Below are positions 1 to 13,164 of a stretch of 64,000 nucleotides of DNA, piece by piece. The notes under the pieces were generated by a model. The model was not told the origin of the DNA, searched no databases, and saw only the letters and a list, made by a program, of their open reading frames with translations. The position numbers were made by a program, and so were the translations under genes. Location: NCBI GenBank assembly GCA_009760855.2, contig WPIO01000159.1:125001-189000 (forward strand). Reading direction: 5' to 3'. The DNA comes from Cristatella mucedo (taxonomy: Eukaryota > Bryozoa > Phylactolaemata > Cristatellidae). Position 1 is the first letter of the stretch. Each line of letters opens with the position of its first letter.

Positions 1-170
1 TGGCTACCGAATGCGTACCGAAAGCCACTTAGGCTGTGAGTGCGCTAGACAAAACTTTCCTGCGTAGCATACAGCACCCACATACTTTATGGCTTTGTGG
101 AGTTACAGACGGAGATATATTACATTCTTACACCAATGCAGGCGGCAGGGGTGCAAAGGCATGTCTGGTG
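1..170 (+). mobile_element. LINE family B, 3' end fragment
   Basis: The segment from TGGCTACCGAATGCGTACCG through the GTTACAGACGGAGATA tail repeats at 55217-55320 and, inverted, at 720-780 and 1785-1850. It encodes the end of the ORF2 C-terminus (YRMRTES-like). The left side is cut by the window edge. Confidence 0.7.
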
Positions 171-180
171 CAATGCTTAC

Positions 181-356
181 TGGAGCTTCATGAACATGGT
201 CTCGATGGGTAAATAGATGCCGTCAATCTTGTTCTCCATGTCACGGATCTCCTCGAGTAAGTGCAGTGTGCTGTTCAGCTGGTCTAGAGTTGTAACGCTC
301 AACTCCAGGCGGTTCTTGACGTTTGCACGATAGAGCTCCACTGCCTCAAGCTTTTT
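181..356 (-). CDS. DNAH5: Dynein heavy chain exon 21 (last in window)
   Basis: Codons about 1403-1462. Donor CTCCA/gtaagc at 180, phase 2. KKLEAVELYRANVKNRLEL and LLEEIRDMENKIDGIYLPIE align with KKLNRPIKDLDDIRIAM and [20 protein letters not shown]. The coding frame needs a phase-0 acceptor (attgctttgtag/aaaaag), which does not agree with the phase-2 donor of exon 20; see findings. The gene continues to the left of the window. Confidence 0.88.
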
Positions 357-3300
357 CTACAAAGCAATTACAAATCGGCCTTTTTTATATTGACATGTGA
401 CTCTATCTTGCAACGACCATAGCACCCCTGAAATATAATTTGTTACAGACATTCGCATTGGTAGTTGGTTTGCGGTTGCTCTTTCTGCTCGGAACAATGC
501 AGAGGCACACGGCACCCCCTGAAGGTTCTGCAAGAAAACTATCGCTGGAGTTGTTCTTTTATCTGTCGGCTAGCGGCAGCCTGTTGCTCGAATTGAAATA
601 CATTAGGAATTTCTCAACTGAAGAATAGAGTGCCGTGCTATTGACAGCCACGGCTAGTTTAGGTGCAGCAATGTATGTACAAATCCACAAAGACTAGACT
701 AAGCGGGTGTTACACAGGGAGCTTTCTATAGTACACTCAGTGCATAAGCAGCTTTCGGTACACATCGGTAGCCAACAGACTTCATCTCATGAAAAAGAAG
801 AGAAAGTGAGAAGCATAGCTGAGTCAGCAGGGCAGTCGAGAAAATGAGTAGCATGGAAGCAGCAGCCCACGACGGCTGGAAAGGATGTGCCAGTCAGCAG
901 CAGGAGAATAGATGTCATTGCCTAAGAATTGTGGAAGTTAGTTCCACAGCCTAGGACCTGCCGAGCAAAAGGTTCTGTTGCTAAAGGTCCTTAAGCATAG
1001 GAATAGAATAGCTAATTTATTGTCCTTTAAGGACCTGAGAGCAGGAGGAGGCTGAAATCGGTGTCGAGGCAAACACGAAACCTACATAGATTGCTGACAA
1101 TATGCTCTCCATCAATTGAAAAACTTGCTGCCCCAATCCGCTTTACGATATGAAGCACTGCAGAGATGCTTGGAAACGGCCATGCATATCGGCAAGTATT
1201 GCAAAAACGCGAGCTTTGGGGCGGGCAGCAAAGTCTACCTTGGCCTCTTCGTGAAGGTACTCGGCGTACTTTGCTTTCCAGGCCAGAGCAAAGCCGTGCA
1301 AGGCGTTGCGGATTGGATCCGTCTCGAGGACGATGGGACCGACGGACAGCCTCTGAGGGATGCCTAGGATCTGCGTGTCGACTCGCTGCAGCTTCTCCAC
1401 TTCGGCCTCGATCAGCGAAGTGCCCGGATTGGTGTGCATGAACTCGGCGAACGATTTGTTGACGTCCTCTTTCCACAGGAAGTTGTATCGACTGAAGTGT
1501 TCGATGTGCTGGTCCACGATGCCGTGCAGGTCTGCAAGCATGGCAGTCGTTAAATACTACTTTTAAATACTTATTAATTATCCTTTGCTTGAAAGACATG
1601 CTTGGTTTGCATTTCCTTTTGCAGCAAATGTAAAGCGCCTAGAAAGAGATTGAGCTCTCTGAGGGCGCTTTATCAAGTGCATTATTATTACTATTATTAT
1701 TGGTTTGACAGGGGGTTGAGGAGCTCCCCTTGTATCTCCATCTGCAACTCCACAGAGCCATAAAAACTATGTGGGTGTTACGCAGGAAAGTTTTGCATAG
1801 CGCAATCACTGCCTAAGCGGATTTCGGTATGCATTCGATAGCTAACAGACTTCATCGCACGCAACAAAGAGAAATGGGGAAGCATAGCGGAGTCAGGAGA
1901 GCAGTTGAGGTGGTGAGTAGCATGGAAGTAGCAGCTCAAGACCACTGAAAAGGATGAGTCATAGTCGACACCAGGAGAGTAGTTGTCGTTACATAAGAAT
2001 CGTGGAAGCGAGTTCCATATCTGTAGATCAACCGGTATCCATCCTAGCTCGAGCAAAGGTGTCTCTCGTGGTGATCTGCTGAGAGTGCAGAGCAAGAAAA
2101 GACGATTGAGGCAATGTAGCTATAGTTCGATCGCTGCCTCGACGGGCTCTTTCTAAAGTAGAATGCAGCTAGGGAAAGTGTATCACCAGCAAGATAAAAA
2201 GGCACAGTAGCTATATAAGCAAACCGCCAGCAACTGTGCAAAGAGGCGCCACCAGTCCAGTCGTCGCAGTTAAAAGAGCCTGCCTTCACTAACCTGGCGA
2301 TAACCCCAGAAACCGTTGAACTGGAACTGATCGCCTCATCCTGCTTTGGATACAGTAACGGAATCTTATTAGATCTTGCTGTTCTATACGCAGCCACGGC
2401 CACACTCTCAGCAGTGGGATGGCATGTTAACAGACCTTGCTCCGAAGCAAAGAGTCTAGTAATAAAACTTTGAATCAGCTGAGAAAAGGCTTTTGCAGTT
2501 TTCACGCCGAGCTCACCGAGCAGTCAATTGAAATAACTTCGTCTGCAAGCCGAAGTCCGATGCTCTGCCACACGATGCAAGCACTGCTGCTTATGTTGGC
2601 TCAAGCCAATAAGCTACAGATAGCTTGAGCACTTACCGCCAACGACGTTTGAGAGCTGCTGTCGAATTTTCTGCACACTTTCATCGCTGCTGATTCGCTC
2701 GTAGAACAGTGTCCCTGCAGGATTTCCTGACCACAAGAGGCCTGCAGAAGACGTCTCGGAACACTCTGCACCCACTCCCAAGAGCTCGATAGCATTACAA
2801 ACCACCACAACGGAAAAAGAATATAAAGTACTAAAAAAATTAGCTGAGCCAAAGGCATGACTGTACTTGAGCTTTTATGTACCTTTGACTGCATTTAACA
2901 TCTCCGTGGCAACTGTTTGGACAGCATCCTTCACCTTCTCCAGGGGTGGCTCAATAATTATGTTAGGTATCTCAAATTTGACAGATAGGTTGAATCTGAA
3001 AATGGCAGCAAGTTTAGTTTTGCAATACCCATCAGGCGTTCTTCCGAAAAGTAACAAGCAGATAAAAAGAAACCCAACATACTGAAGATATGTATCCAAA
3101 GCTTCTTTCAGCAGACTCCGTGTCCAACCGGAAGACTGCGAGAGGGCAGATAACGTGCGCGGTTTTCTTTTCCAGCTGCTTGCTTTAGTGGAAGCTTGCG
3201 AGCCACTGCGGCTGCGGCTGTGACCATCCAGGTGCTTCGAGCTAGCCGGCGACTGGCGGCCTAATGCTGTAAGCTCCTCGCTCTCCTCGGTTGAGCAGCC

Positions 3301-6300
3301 AGATGCTTCAGCAAGTGTCATCAGCGAACGCCACGTAGCGATTAGGACTGCATCGTATATTCGGTCTCTGTAAACCCCTGTAGAGCACGAGCGAATGAAC
3401 GATAAATGCACCCACGTCTACAAACTGCTACCTGCACGCTTTATCGCAAAAATATACTTGCTATGAGTGACGACAATCTGCGAAGTTAAATTAGGACTAT
3501 TGTGCACAGTGCGTAGAAAAGTGAGAACAAACATCCACAAGCATTTCACACCAGCATGACGGCATATCTCCCCGAGCCGTGGCCAAAAAACGAGAAGCTC
3601 AGATCAATGCATCTTCGGGCCTCGTGTAACTGCTAACAGGCAAGCTAAGGGGTGCAGTAGTGGCTGCTAGAATGCCGAGTGCTGCTATACCGGCTGAGTG
3701 ATCTATCACCTTCGAAAGGGAGTGTGGACCCACTTTTTGTGTGTGTATGAGATGAGGCATCTTCTTCGTGCCCGCCATATACGGTGCAAATATCTAAAGC
3801 AACTAACTAGACCAGCATGGCCTGCTACATTCAACGAGATCCCTTGTCGTCCGTGAAAGTGCCCGTCATGCAAAGTGTTTGATCAGTCCATTGGCACTGG
3901 CTGTCAAGGAATAGACCTTCCTCGTGGGGGAGGGCAGCAAATGTAAAGCGTCTAGAAAGAGATTGAGTTCTCTGAGGGCGCTTTATCAAGTGCATTATTA
4001 TTATTATTATTATTATTATTATGTTAGCCCATTAATCACATCAGGTCAGACCAGGGCACACTGGCTAAGCTGGTCGTTCATCATTGGTACATGAAGGATT
4101 GACACGCCTGTGACTGTGATAATGGTGAGTGTGCTTGATGGCTTGGAGCGAATAAAGTGCCAGCAGTGGTAAAAAAATACACCGCAATGTGGTCGATGCA
4201 GCTTGACGGTTGCCAGAAAGGAGCTACTTCTTCTGCCTCCGAGTTAAGTGAAAACAGTTGTGTCAACTGCCGACATGCTGGCTACACAGTGGCAGTAGAC
4301 GGTAAGTATACCAATAAAAGTTGCAAATTTAGTCTGCAATTACGAGCGAGTGGATACTGCTATGGCAGCAAAGGCAGTAAGCAATGCAGTGCAGCTATCG
4401 TTCTGGAGGACACCACGTCGTTGTAAGTTATTCTGCTTTGCTATCCTGGCACACTTTGGTCAATGCCAAGAACGTGAGCCAACTGTGAGCCTCGACTCCA
4501 CCACATACACGTAAGCAGTTGATTGATTAGCCCATCACCTTTTTTCTGACATAGCCAAGATCTCTTACCTAGGAGCTCCTGGACGAGCCGGAACTCGGCC
4601 TGATCCATGTCAAGAGAAGCTCCACCTTTCTTGTCCTGAAGCAGAAATAGATAGCATGATCACTAGCCATCCCACAACAAGTTGGCCAGGACGATATGAA
4701 GGCTCAAGCAGCCGGGTAGGGCTCGATCTTGTGTGCATGCATGCATGGCCTCTAAAACCAGTCCAGATGTCGCATAACACTCTGAAGCAGACAGAACTAA
4801 ACGCCGACATGCTTTACGTGTTCCAACAGAGCTTCTGATGAGTTTATGCCTGGTGAGAACCAGGACTCGATTTACGAGGTGCATTTGAAATTTGTATACG
4901 GCCGAGCTACAGTGTGCAGCCTGTAAGTGAAAAAAAGGCTCCAAAAGAGCTGTGGTCTATTGAGTTGAGCGAATAAGCTGAACGGTGTTGTAACACGTCG
5001 AGCTTAGACCAAAAAGGGGGCAGCATAGCTCTGTAGCTCCTCGGTATAAAGAGTGGACGGCTTGGGTCCGAATAGGATAGGGTAAAAACTCCATAACAAG
5101 ATCCAAAATCCGCGTCCTTCCTCGGTGAGCAAAGGTGCGACCTCAGAAAGATGAGACCTATCAATCTGACCTCGTCTGGCTTTTCCTCGGAAGTTTGAGC
5201 GGTCGAGAGTTTCTTTGCGCAGCCGTTACTCATGCAGCACCCAAGTGCAACTCAATGCGGAAGCATCTTCTGGCCAGAAGGCAGTGCTCGTACAGTAGCT
5301 TAGCAGGCTAGCAGCTTAGCTCGCGCACAGCAGCTTAGAGGTAGCATTCGACCGGTGGCAGAAGCCGGTGCCCTGCACTAGCTATGGAGTAGGGGGGTTG
5401 GTGGCAACCCGGCTCGCTGTCAGTCCGGAGTGTCACACCAGGTGTGACCCGAAGCCGGTTCTGCGTAAGGCACCGATCGCGGCGTACTGCTCGTCCGGGC
5501 ATGCTTGGAGGCGGGCGGAGAAAGCTGAGCAGAGACCCCCAGCCAGTCAGCCGAACCTGTCCCTCGCCCCACTGTGTCGAAACAGGCCGGAATCGCAGCA
5601 CAGCAAGCATGACGTGCCTGCACCCATTCACTGTTCGCTGCCTAGCTCGGCTCACGCCGTCTTTGCTCGTGCTTTACCTCATCTACCCCTGCTGCTGGCT
5701 CACATGTCGCCTGATCCCGCTGATGGAGCTGCCCTGACTCACGGTGGACCCTCGAGCATGACCTAGTCGGCACTGCTTGCCTCCATCGCCGAGCAGTTAT
5801 GCCAGTTTCTACCTGCTCCCTGCTCCCTCGGGTTCTCTCAGCATACTGAACTGGCAGCTGCTGTTGCTCAATCAAAGACTGCCGGCAGCAGAAGCATCAC
5901 TGAGCGTGGGAGAAGCATCACTGAGCTGTGGGTCCAAATGAGCGACTGACTTCCTAAGTCCGTGCAAAACGGCAGCGGCTGTCTTGTCTCCTCCGGCACA
6001 TCCTCTCCAGCTGTGCTATGCTGCCTTGTCTGCACTATGTACTTTCTCGACTGCTCTCCTCACTCAGCTGTGCTCTTAATTGTCTATTCCTTAAGCTAGC
6101 TGAAGTCTGCTAGAGCCCAACTTTACTTAGCCGTATAGTGCATTACAGAAAGCTCTCCAGCATAGCACATCACTTAGCCAACGAGGCTTTGTAGAGAGTT
6201 ATTGATGGAGATTCATATTCACATGAATATACATGCAACTTCAAATTTGGCATTATCATAGCAGCAGATGACGACTGCCGGAGTTTAACCTTGGTTGATC

Positions 6301-9300
6301 AAGTGCTGATCTCCAAGGGAGCCTAGCTTTAAACTTATAATGAGTTCAGCAAGAAATGTACACATGAATTTAAAGGAAATTTGAAGCTTTGATAGGTTGT
6401 GTATACTTGAATTTCTTTAGTGATTGGTGCCCACTTCGATAATCGCTGCCCACCATGTTCACGGGATTTCGACAGTAGCCAGTTGGCACCTTGAGCAAGT
6501 TCCAATTATTTTTTGATTACGCTTAGATTCATTGTAGACCCTGCCAGTTTATTTTCCCACTACAAAATATTTATATGATTCGAGTTTTTCCCATTCTTTT
6601 CAGGTCGCTATGTGCGTACCTGGTGCATAACGATTTGCACGGTTCAGGGGTAAGAATCCCCACGGTACTCCAATTGCAGCACTAGAAATTAGCATAGACT
6701 ATGCCCAACCTACTCATCTGATTCGGTGGGACGACGGGAGAATATACACTGTGGAATATGGAAGAGAGAGAGAGAGAGAGAGAGAGCAGGAGAGAGAGAG
6801 AAAAAAAGAGAGAGAGGGAGGGAGGGGAGAGTGAGAGAAAGAAAGAAAGGGGGGAGGGGGGAGGAGACAGACAGACAGCCAGAGGGACGGATAGACAAAC
6901 AGACAAAGCAGCTGTCAACATTCTAGCAGTGAAATGTCACTGACCTTCTTAGTCAGCAGGAGCCCAGCTACTTCGTGCACTGCTTCCTCGATGCCGTTCA
7001 CTTGTCGGCGCAAATCTTCTGCTTTCTTGTGCACAGAAGACGACACCACCGCGATAAAGTCCTCTGGTACCTGAAAGAAAGGCGGCGTAGATTTCACAAG
7101 CCAAGCCTCGCAATGTTTGTTGGCTCCAAACACAGACCTCACTTCGCCCACCATTATGGTCAGGTGCACAGGCGTCGGTCGGGCTGTAGTTTCTTTTTCC
7201 GGTGGCAGGATGGGTGGGGCACATCGCCTCGGTCTAGAGAGACTGGCTGATAGTGGCACTAGCAGTCTCCAGCCAGTCATTAGCAGCAGCGGCATTCTAA
7301 CTGAGCAAAATTAAAATCGAAGAAAAAGCTAGCATGTGCATAGCTTGAAGCAACTACACTGAAAAAGCACTAGACACGTGACTCGCCAGATCGTAAGCCT
7401 CGAGCAGGCATGCGACACCAGAGCCGGCCAGAGGCTCGCAGCAGTGGCAGCAGCAGCAGTAATAGCAGCAGCAGCAGTGCCTGATGTAGCTCTAGGCCTG
7501 TGGCATTGAGCTCAAAACCAGTTATGGTGAAAAAATTATTTTCTTAAGGTGGAGCACATTCGAAACATCAGCTCATGACAACATAAAGAAAATAAGGAAT
7601 CAGAATTACCTGTGATGTACCTAGCTTCCAGGTGGACTTCAAGGCATGAGGACATCGGCACGGTTAAATGCTAGCCGTAATAAGCAGGTTCGAAGCAAAT
7701 CCGTAGTTTAAACGCTCAGCATTACAAATGTATGCACCGGTGTCCGGACCTACCCAAATGTTTCCAAAGGCAAGATCGTAGTCGAATAAGAACATGTCAC
7801 GGATGCTAGTTACACCATTGGACACCTGCTGTTCCATAATGGTGTTCACGTGGTCGATCAGAGTTTTCAGCTTGCTAGTGCTCGTGTGTACCTGATGAAG
7901 GAAGGCATCTAAAAAACGACAGCTAAAATTGAATTCTGCATGAATTATTATTAACTGCAAGCACACCTGTGCATCGAAGCTTTGCTTGCTTGTCATTACA
8001 TGCAGCAGTCTTTAGTCTGCACTTTTAGCTTGACATTCAGCCAAAAAGCATGCTTAAAGAAAGCACTATCACAAAATTACTTCCTTTTTATAGCCCATTA
8101 AAGAAATTTCTCAAGCCCACAGTGTTGGTTGTTAAAGGCAAGCACCTTACCGTAGGCCAAAACCAGGGCTCGAAAACACAAAGATGTCCTCGGAGACCTC
8201 TCGCACGGTGACCTTGAAAGAGACTTCACTCCTCACTCCCTTCTGTTCCACTGCTCCTCCACCACTATAGGTCGGCTGTTAGCTCTCTGCCTATGCCGCC
8301 CATGTTACCCTGGCCTGTTGTGAGTTGTGTGACTAGTTAGGCTATTAACCAGTCCATCTGGCAGTGCTTACAGCAACAACAGACCGCCTGCTCGAAAAAC
8401 TGCCGAGCCTCACGAGTGTGGTCTTCGTCGTTCACACCAGTGCCACACCGGAACTTCTACCAGCCCTCATGCACAATCAAATGCCAAAGAGAATACTTTT
8501 AATTCACTATTGGTCCCTAGAATTTCCTTTTAAGTAAAGGCGCAAATATAAGGACTGGATTCTTGATTTCAGACACAAAACGGCAATCGCGTATCATAAG
8601 CAACTTGCAAAATGCCCCCTCTTGAACATAAATGGGAAATTTGAGAGATGATGATACCAGGTTTGTTTGCTTCTATCACATGCAAAGTCAGCTCACCAGC
8701 AAGAAACTAATGATTGTACTCGAGGAGAAGAAGCTAATAGCAGTACAAGCAAAAAGGTATAATGACAAGACCAGAAAAAATTCGGTGATTACCATGCAGT
8801 CAATGCAAATGCTCTAGCAATGGAAAGTCATCGACACATGTTAGTCTGTAAGATACAAGTTAGCAGCAATCGGCTGCTGAATGAAGAGTGCATACTGTAT
8901 TCTCTAGCTTCGGGCTGGCAGTATTTACCAATATTCATGCTGTTCCACGCGAGAGTGGTCAGACCAGGGCTAAAGCTGAGCTGAGCAACGTCAATATGAG
9001 GCTTGAACAGCTCAATTGTCTCTGAAGGAATAGATGCCACTGCCTTGTCGAAATCGCCGAGAGCCATCTGCAGGCGATCGTTGTAGGACTTAAATCTTGC
9101 TTCCTGTAGCAATACGTTCTCAGCTGCCTCGGGAATGGGTATGCCAAGGCGTACGAACCATTTAGCTTCTTGAATCAGCTCCATAACACTGTAATGTTAA
9201 TTAGTTCAGATAAAAGCACTGACAGCATAATATTCAAGAGCTATAAGAGGTATATTATTAGAACAGCATGGTTTTTGTGATAAGCTGATATGTCATTTAG

Positions 9301-12300
9301 CCGGTCGCATGCAATCGTGATTATCATGAAACCCTGAGCTTAAGAAAAGGGTGATCGATTGCTGAAGCAATGAGATGAGGTGTCGTTAGACCAGATCAGT
9401 TTGACAATATCGGCAAGTCAAGTACATGCCATAAAGAATGCTTGAGCCTAATGTAATACTCTCACCATCTAAAGTAGTGAGCCATCAATAAAAGTTGGTC
9501 TTTAAAATTCACTCAGGGCCAAAGTGTTTCCGTGGCACATCCGGGCAGAAACATGAATGCCCTCAATCACACGGTCTCATGTCTGCCTGTGAAGTGCATA
9601 AGGAGCCACACATTGTGCCTCAGAACTTTCGACTCTTCTTTATGACAAGGAGCAAGTCAGTGGTTACTACACGAGAGATTGCCAACAGAGGCAGCCATCA
9701 CAGCACTTACCGAAGATCTGCATTCACAATTACGCGGTTGGAGCCGCGGCCGCCGCCATCTACCGGATGACGCACAAGCAGGGTGGCACTGAGGCCGGCA
9801 GAGGCGTGGTCGATTCCTTGCTTCCACTGAGAGAACCACAGACTTTCAAACGTCACCAGTGCTGATGCCACCCGATTGTATATTTTGCATACACGGCCAA
9901 AGTCACGAAGCGAAGACACAGCTCGAACGTCTCTGAATATCCTCATAGGATCCTCAATCTGTCGCATCAGCTGCCTCACCCAGTAGATGGCACCGGCCAC
10001 AGGTGGTGCATTCCTTGGAACCGGTGGATCTTCCTGTGAAGTAAAACGTATGCAACAGACAGAAACACTGTATGAAGTCAAATTTCTCCAGAAGAACTGA
10101 CATGGAGGTGAATGAAAATGTGATCATTTGGCAGAAGGGAAAACACGCAATGTTGTAGCACAGGTGAGAGGTGGTACTGGCCGAGCAAGCCAGATCGAGC
10201 CTTTTCCGAGAATAAACTAAAATGAACTTACAGAGGCTAACTAGCCTGGTGCAATGAAACTAGACACGGCAACAATCTATCATTAACACAATCTCTACTT
10301 ATTCGATGCGGCACGATCAAAACCCTTCCACTTTCACATAGGTACCTCAGAAACATTGTCTAGCAGTAGTGCCAGTGGCCCTACTGGCAGCAGCAGCTTA
10401 TGCATGGCAGCTATTTTTGACTACTTCGAGGCAGTATGGTTTCTTATATGATGCACAATAAAGCCTCATTCCTACCTTGCACGATTCATATATACGGACA
10501 ATCTCTTCCAGGTCAACTTCATAGAGAGCAAAAGCCTCAACAAATTTTTCAGCAATTACTATGCGTGGACCAGGTCGATTTGATATTGGGGTGAACCTTC
10601 AAAAGTAAATGACCATATGCAGATACACTAATACTGTCATTAATAGGCATAATGCCTGCACAAAGTAGGCATGCTAATGAAACACTTGTGCATGCTTAGT
10701 GCACATCAGCTCTGGAAGAGTTCTTACTTGGTAAGTAACTCGAGTATCTGCCAAGTCTTCCCATTCTTGCTGAAAGACAGCGTGATGTATGCACACAAAA
10801 ATCTCTCAAGCTCCTTTACAACAGACTGAAAACGGCCGTATGTGTGTTCAAAGCGATCTTTGTCCTGGGTCTCAACGTCCAGCATCATCCGTGAAGAGGC
10901 ATCAGCGATCATGATTGCACGAAGCTGAGATATGTGCTGACGGACTACAGATGATACACTTGGTCCCTCATCTTTCATGTCGTCATTATAGTACTTACCT
11001 GTGATAAAAGCAAAGCACCTTAACTTGCTCATATTTAAACCAAAGCATTTGCAATACGCTTTTCCGAGTGCAGGCATGATTACAAGTGCAGTGACAAAGG
11101 GCTCACTCTGATCCTATCCTAATCTCACAATGTCAGATACAGATAATCTAAGAAAAAGTTAAAAATGATCACACTGAAAGATAAAAAGAGACAAGCACAG
11201 AGAAGATGCAAATATAATTACAAAGCTAGTGCCCTCAAAAAGGGATTTCGAAAATCTATCCGACGGCTGCGCATGCAAATAAAACACGTGAGTAAAACAC
11301 GCATGCAAATAAAACACGTATAAAACGAGTGAAGATTGCATGTTAGTCGCATAAGTTGTTGCAGATATTGCCCACTAGAATACTCACGTAGTACCAGCAC
11401 ATCATCAGCAGATAAAGATCGCTGAGACTCAGAGTCGACTACTTTCTTTGCTTTGCCTCTTGTTGCCGGATCTGTCTCCGAGCTTCGTGTAGCCAGTTCT
11501 GTCTCCTCTTGCTGTTCTTTTTCGAGATCTTCCTTTATGGCATTTAGCTGAGACGAGGTGCCACCATGATGTGGGGTGTAGGAAGCTGCCACCACCACAG
11601 GCTCATCTGGTTAAGAATGATGTTCTTAATGAAAACCCTGACACCAAAGTTATGAACTTGTCTAGCTAGCATCACGAAAGAACTAAGTCTCTTTCTCGGC
11701 ACTCTACACAGGCCGAAAGCAAAGTACATGAGCTGATAAGTGGTAACAGCATGCACAGTGGCAACACGGATAAGCACACAAAGGAAAATTTGCATTCGCA
11801 AACAAGTTCTGTGAGGAACAGAGATTTGTAGCTTTGCTTAAATGTCGTCAAGTCAGAAGATCGAGTCGCGATTTCAGTCGGTTGCAAGCTCTGTCTTTTA
11901 GATGCAGGGTGACTGAAGGCGTGATCTCCATGCAATGTGAGTTTGTCCGGGGTGCAGCTTGACGACCACAGTCTGAGAGCAAATGATAGTATGTGGGCCC
12001 AGGTATTGTCACGCAGTACGCTGTATGGCCTGCACTGGCTGACGTTGCTCCCTTTCCCAAACGGCATCAACCTCAGGGGTCGACTGCCTCACCATGCTAA
12101 CCTGGGCCTCTGCCTGCTTGGGCTGGCTCGGCCAAATACAGCTCCGGTCATGTGACCATCGGCATAGGCTTGATCTGGACTTAACAGCAGTCAGCAGAGG
12201 CCATCCTTTCTTTACTCCTCCACCTTGCAGCTGCTGCCTAGGCCACAGCGAATATATCCCCATATACTCTCATTCTATGCAAGCTTTGACAGCTACGGTG

Positions 12301-13071
12301 AAACGCTACAGTTTTCCTTGATTTCGTCCACGGAAAACGCATCATCATACCAATCTTTTGCAAGGCTTTGTTTGTTTCACACTAGCCCCTCACAAGCTTT
12401 ATGGAGTAGGCTCGTTTTATGCCAAGACTATGTCTTCCTACTCCCGCGACGTCGGCCCTAAAATGCAGTAGGAAGCTTGAAAAGTAAGCATTTCCGATGG
12501 ATCTGCCAGAACAAGAGAATGAAGGAATGTAGCTTTGTTGGTTCAGCCACATTAATGAGATTAAGCAAAGTGTAAAGGTTCTCATAACTTCAAAACTGGT
12601 AAACCCTATGATGACATGCTACATATCCTACTTCGTCTCCAGTCAATCGGACTCACGACAAGAGCAGTGATAGGGCACTTTGCACAGTAATAGAACGAAC
12701 GAGATTTCGTTTTATTCTCATTTCTTGCTCGGTAGCCGAAGTTGCAATGTACGTAGGAAAGTGCGTGCTTGAGTCAGCTGCTTTGCCTCTGTGTGCTGGC
12801 TGTACTAGACAAGCAAACCCATGGTGGTCCTACCGGCAGCCTTGCTCTGCTCCTTGTGGTGAGCTCTGTGATCGTACTCGTCGTCGGCCTTTTCTTCCAA
12901 GTCCTCGGGCCTCGGTCGAGGTATTCCGTCAGTTGTCACGATCAGCCTGAAGCGTTGCGCGGCAGCATGAGTCAGATAACATAGAATGAATATGACAATA
13001 AAGGAATTAGGTAGAGCTCTAACTTGAGCAGCAGCTCTGACATCGGAGAAATGCAGATGCAACAAGGATAT

Positions 13072-13164
<93 letters not shown>

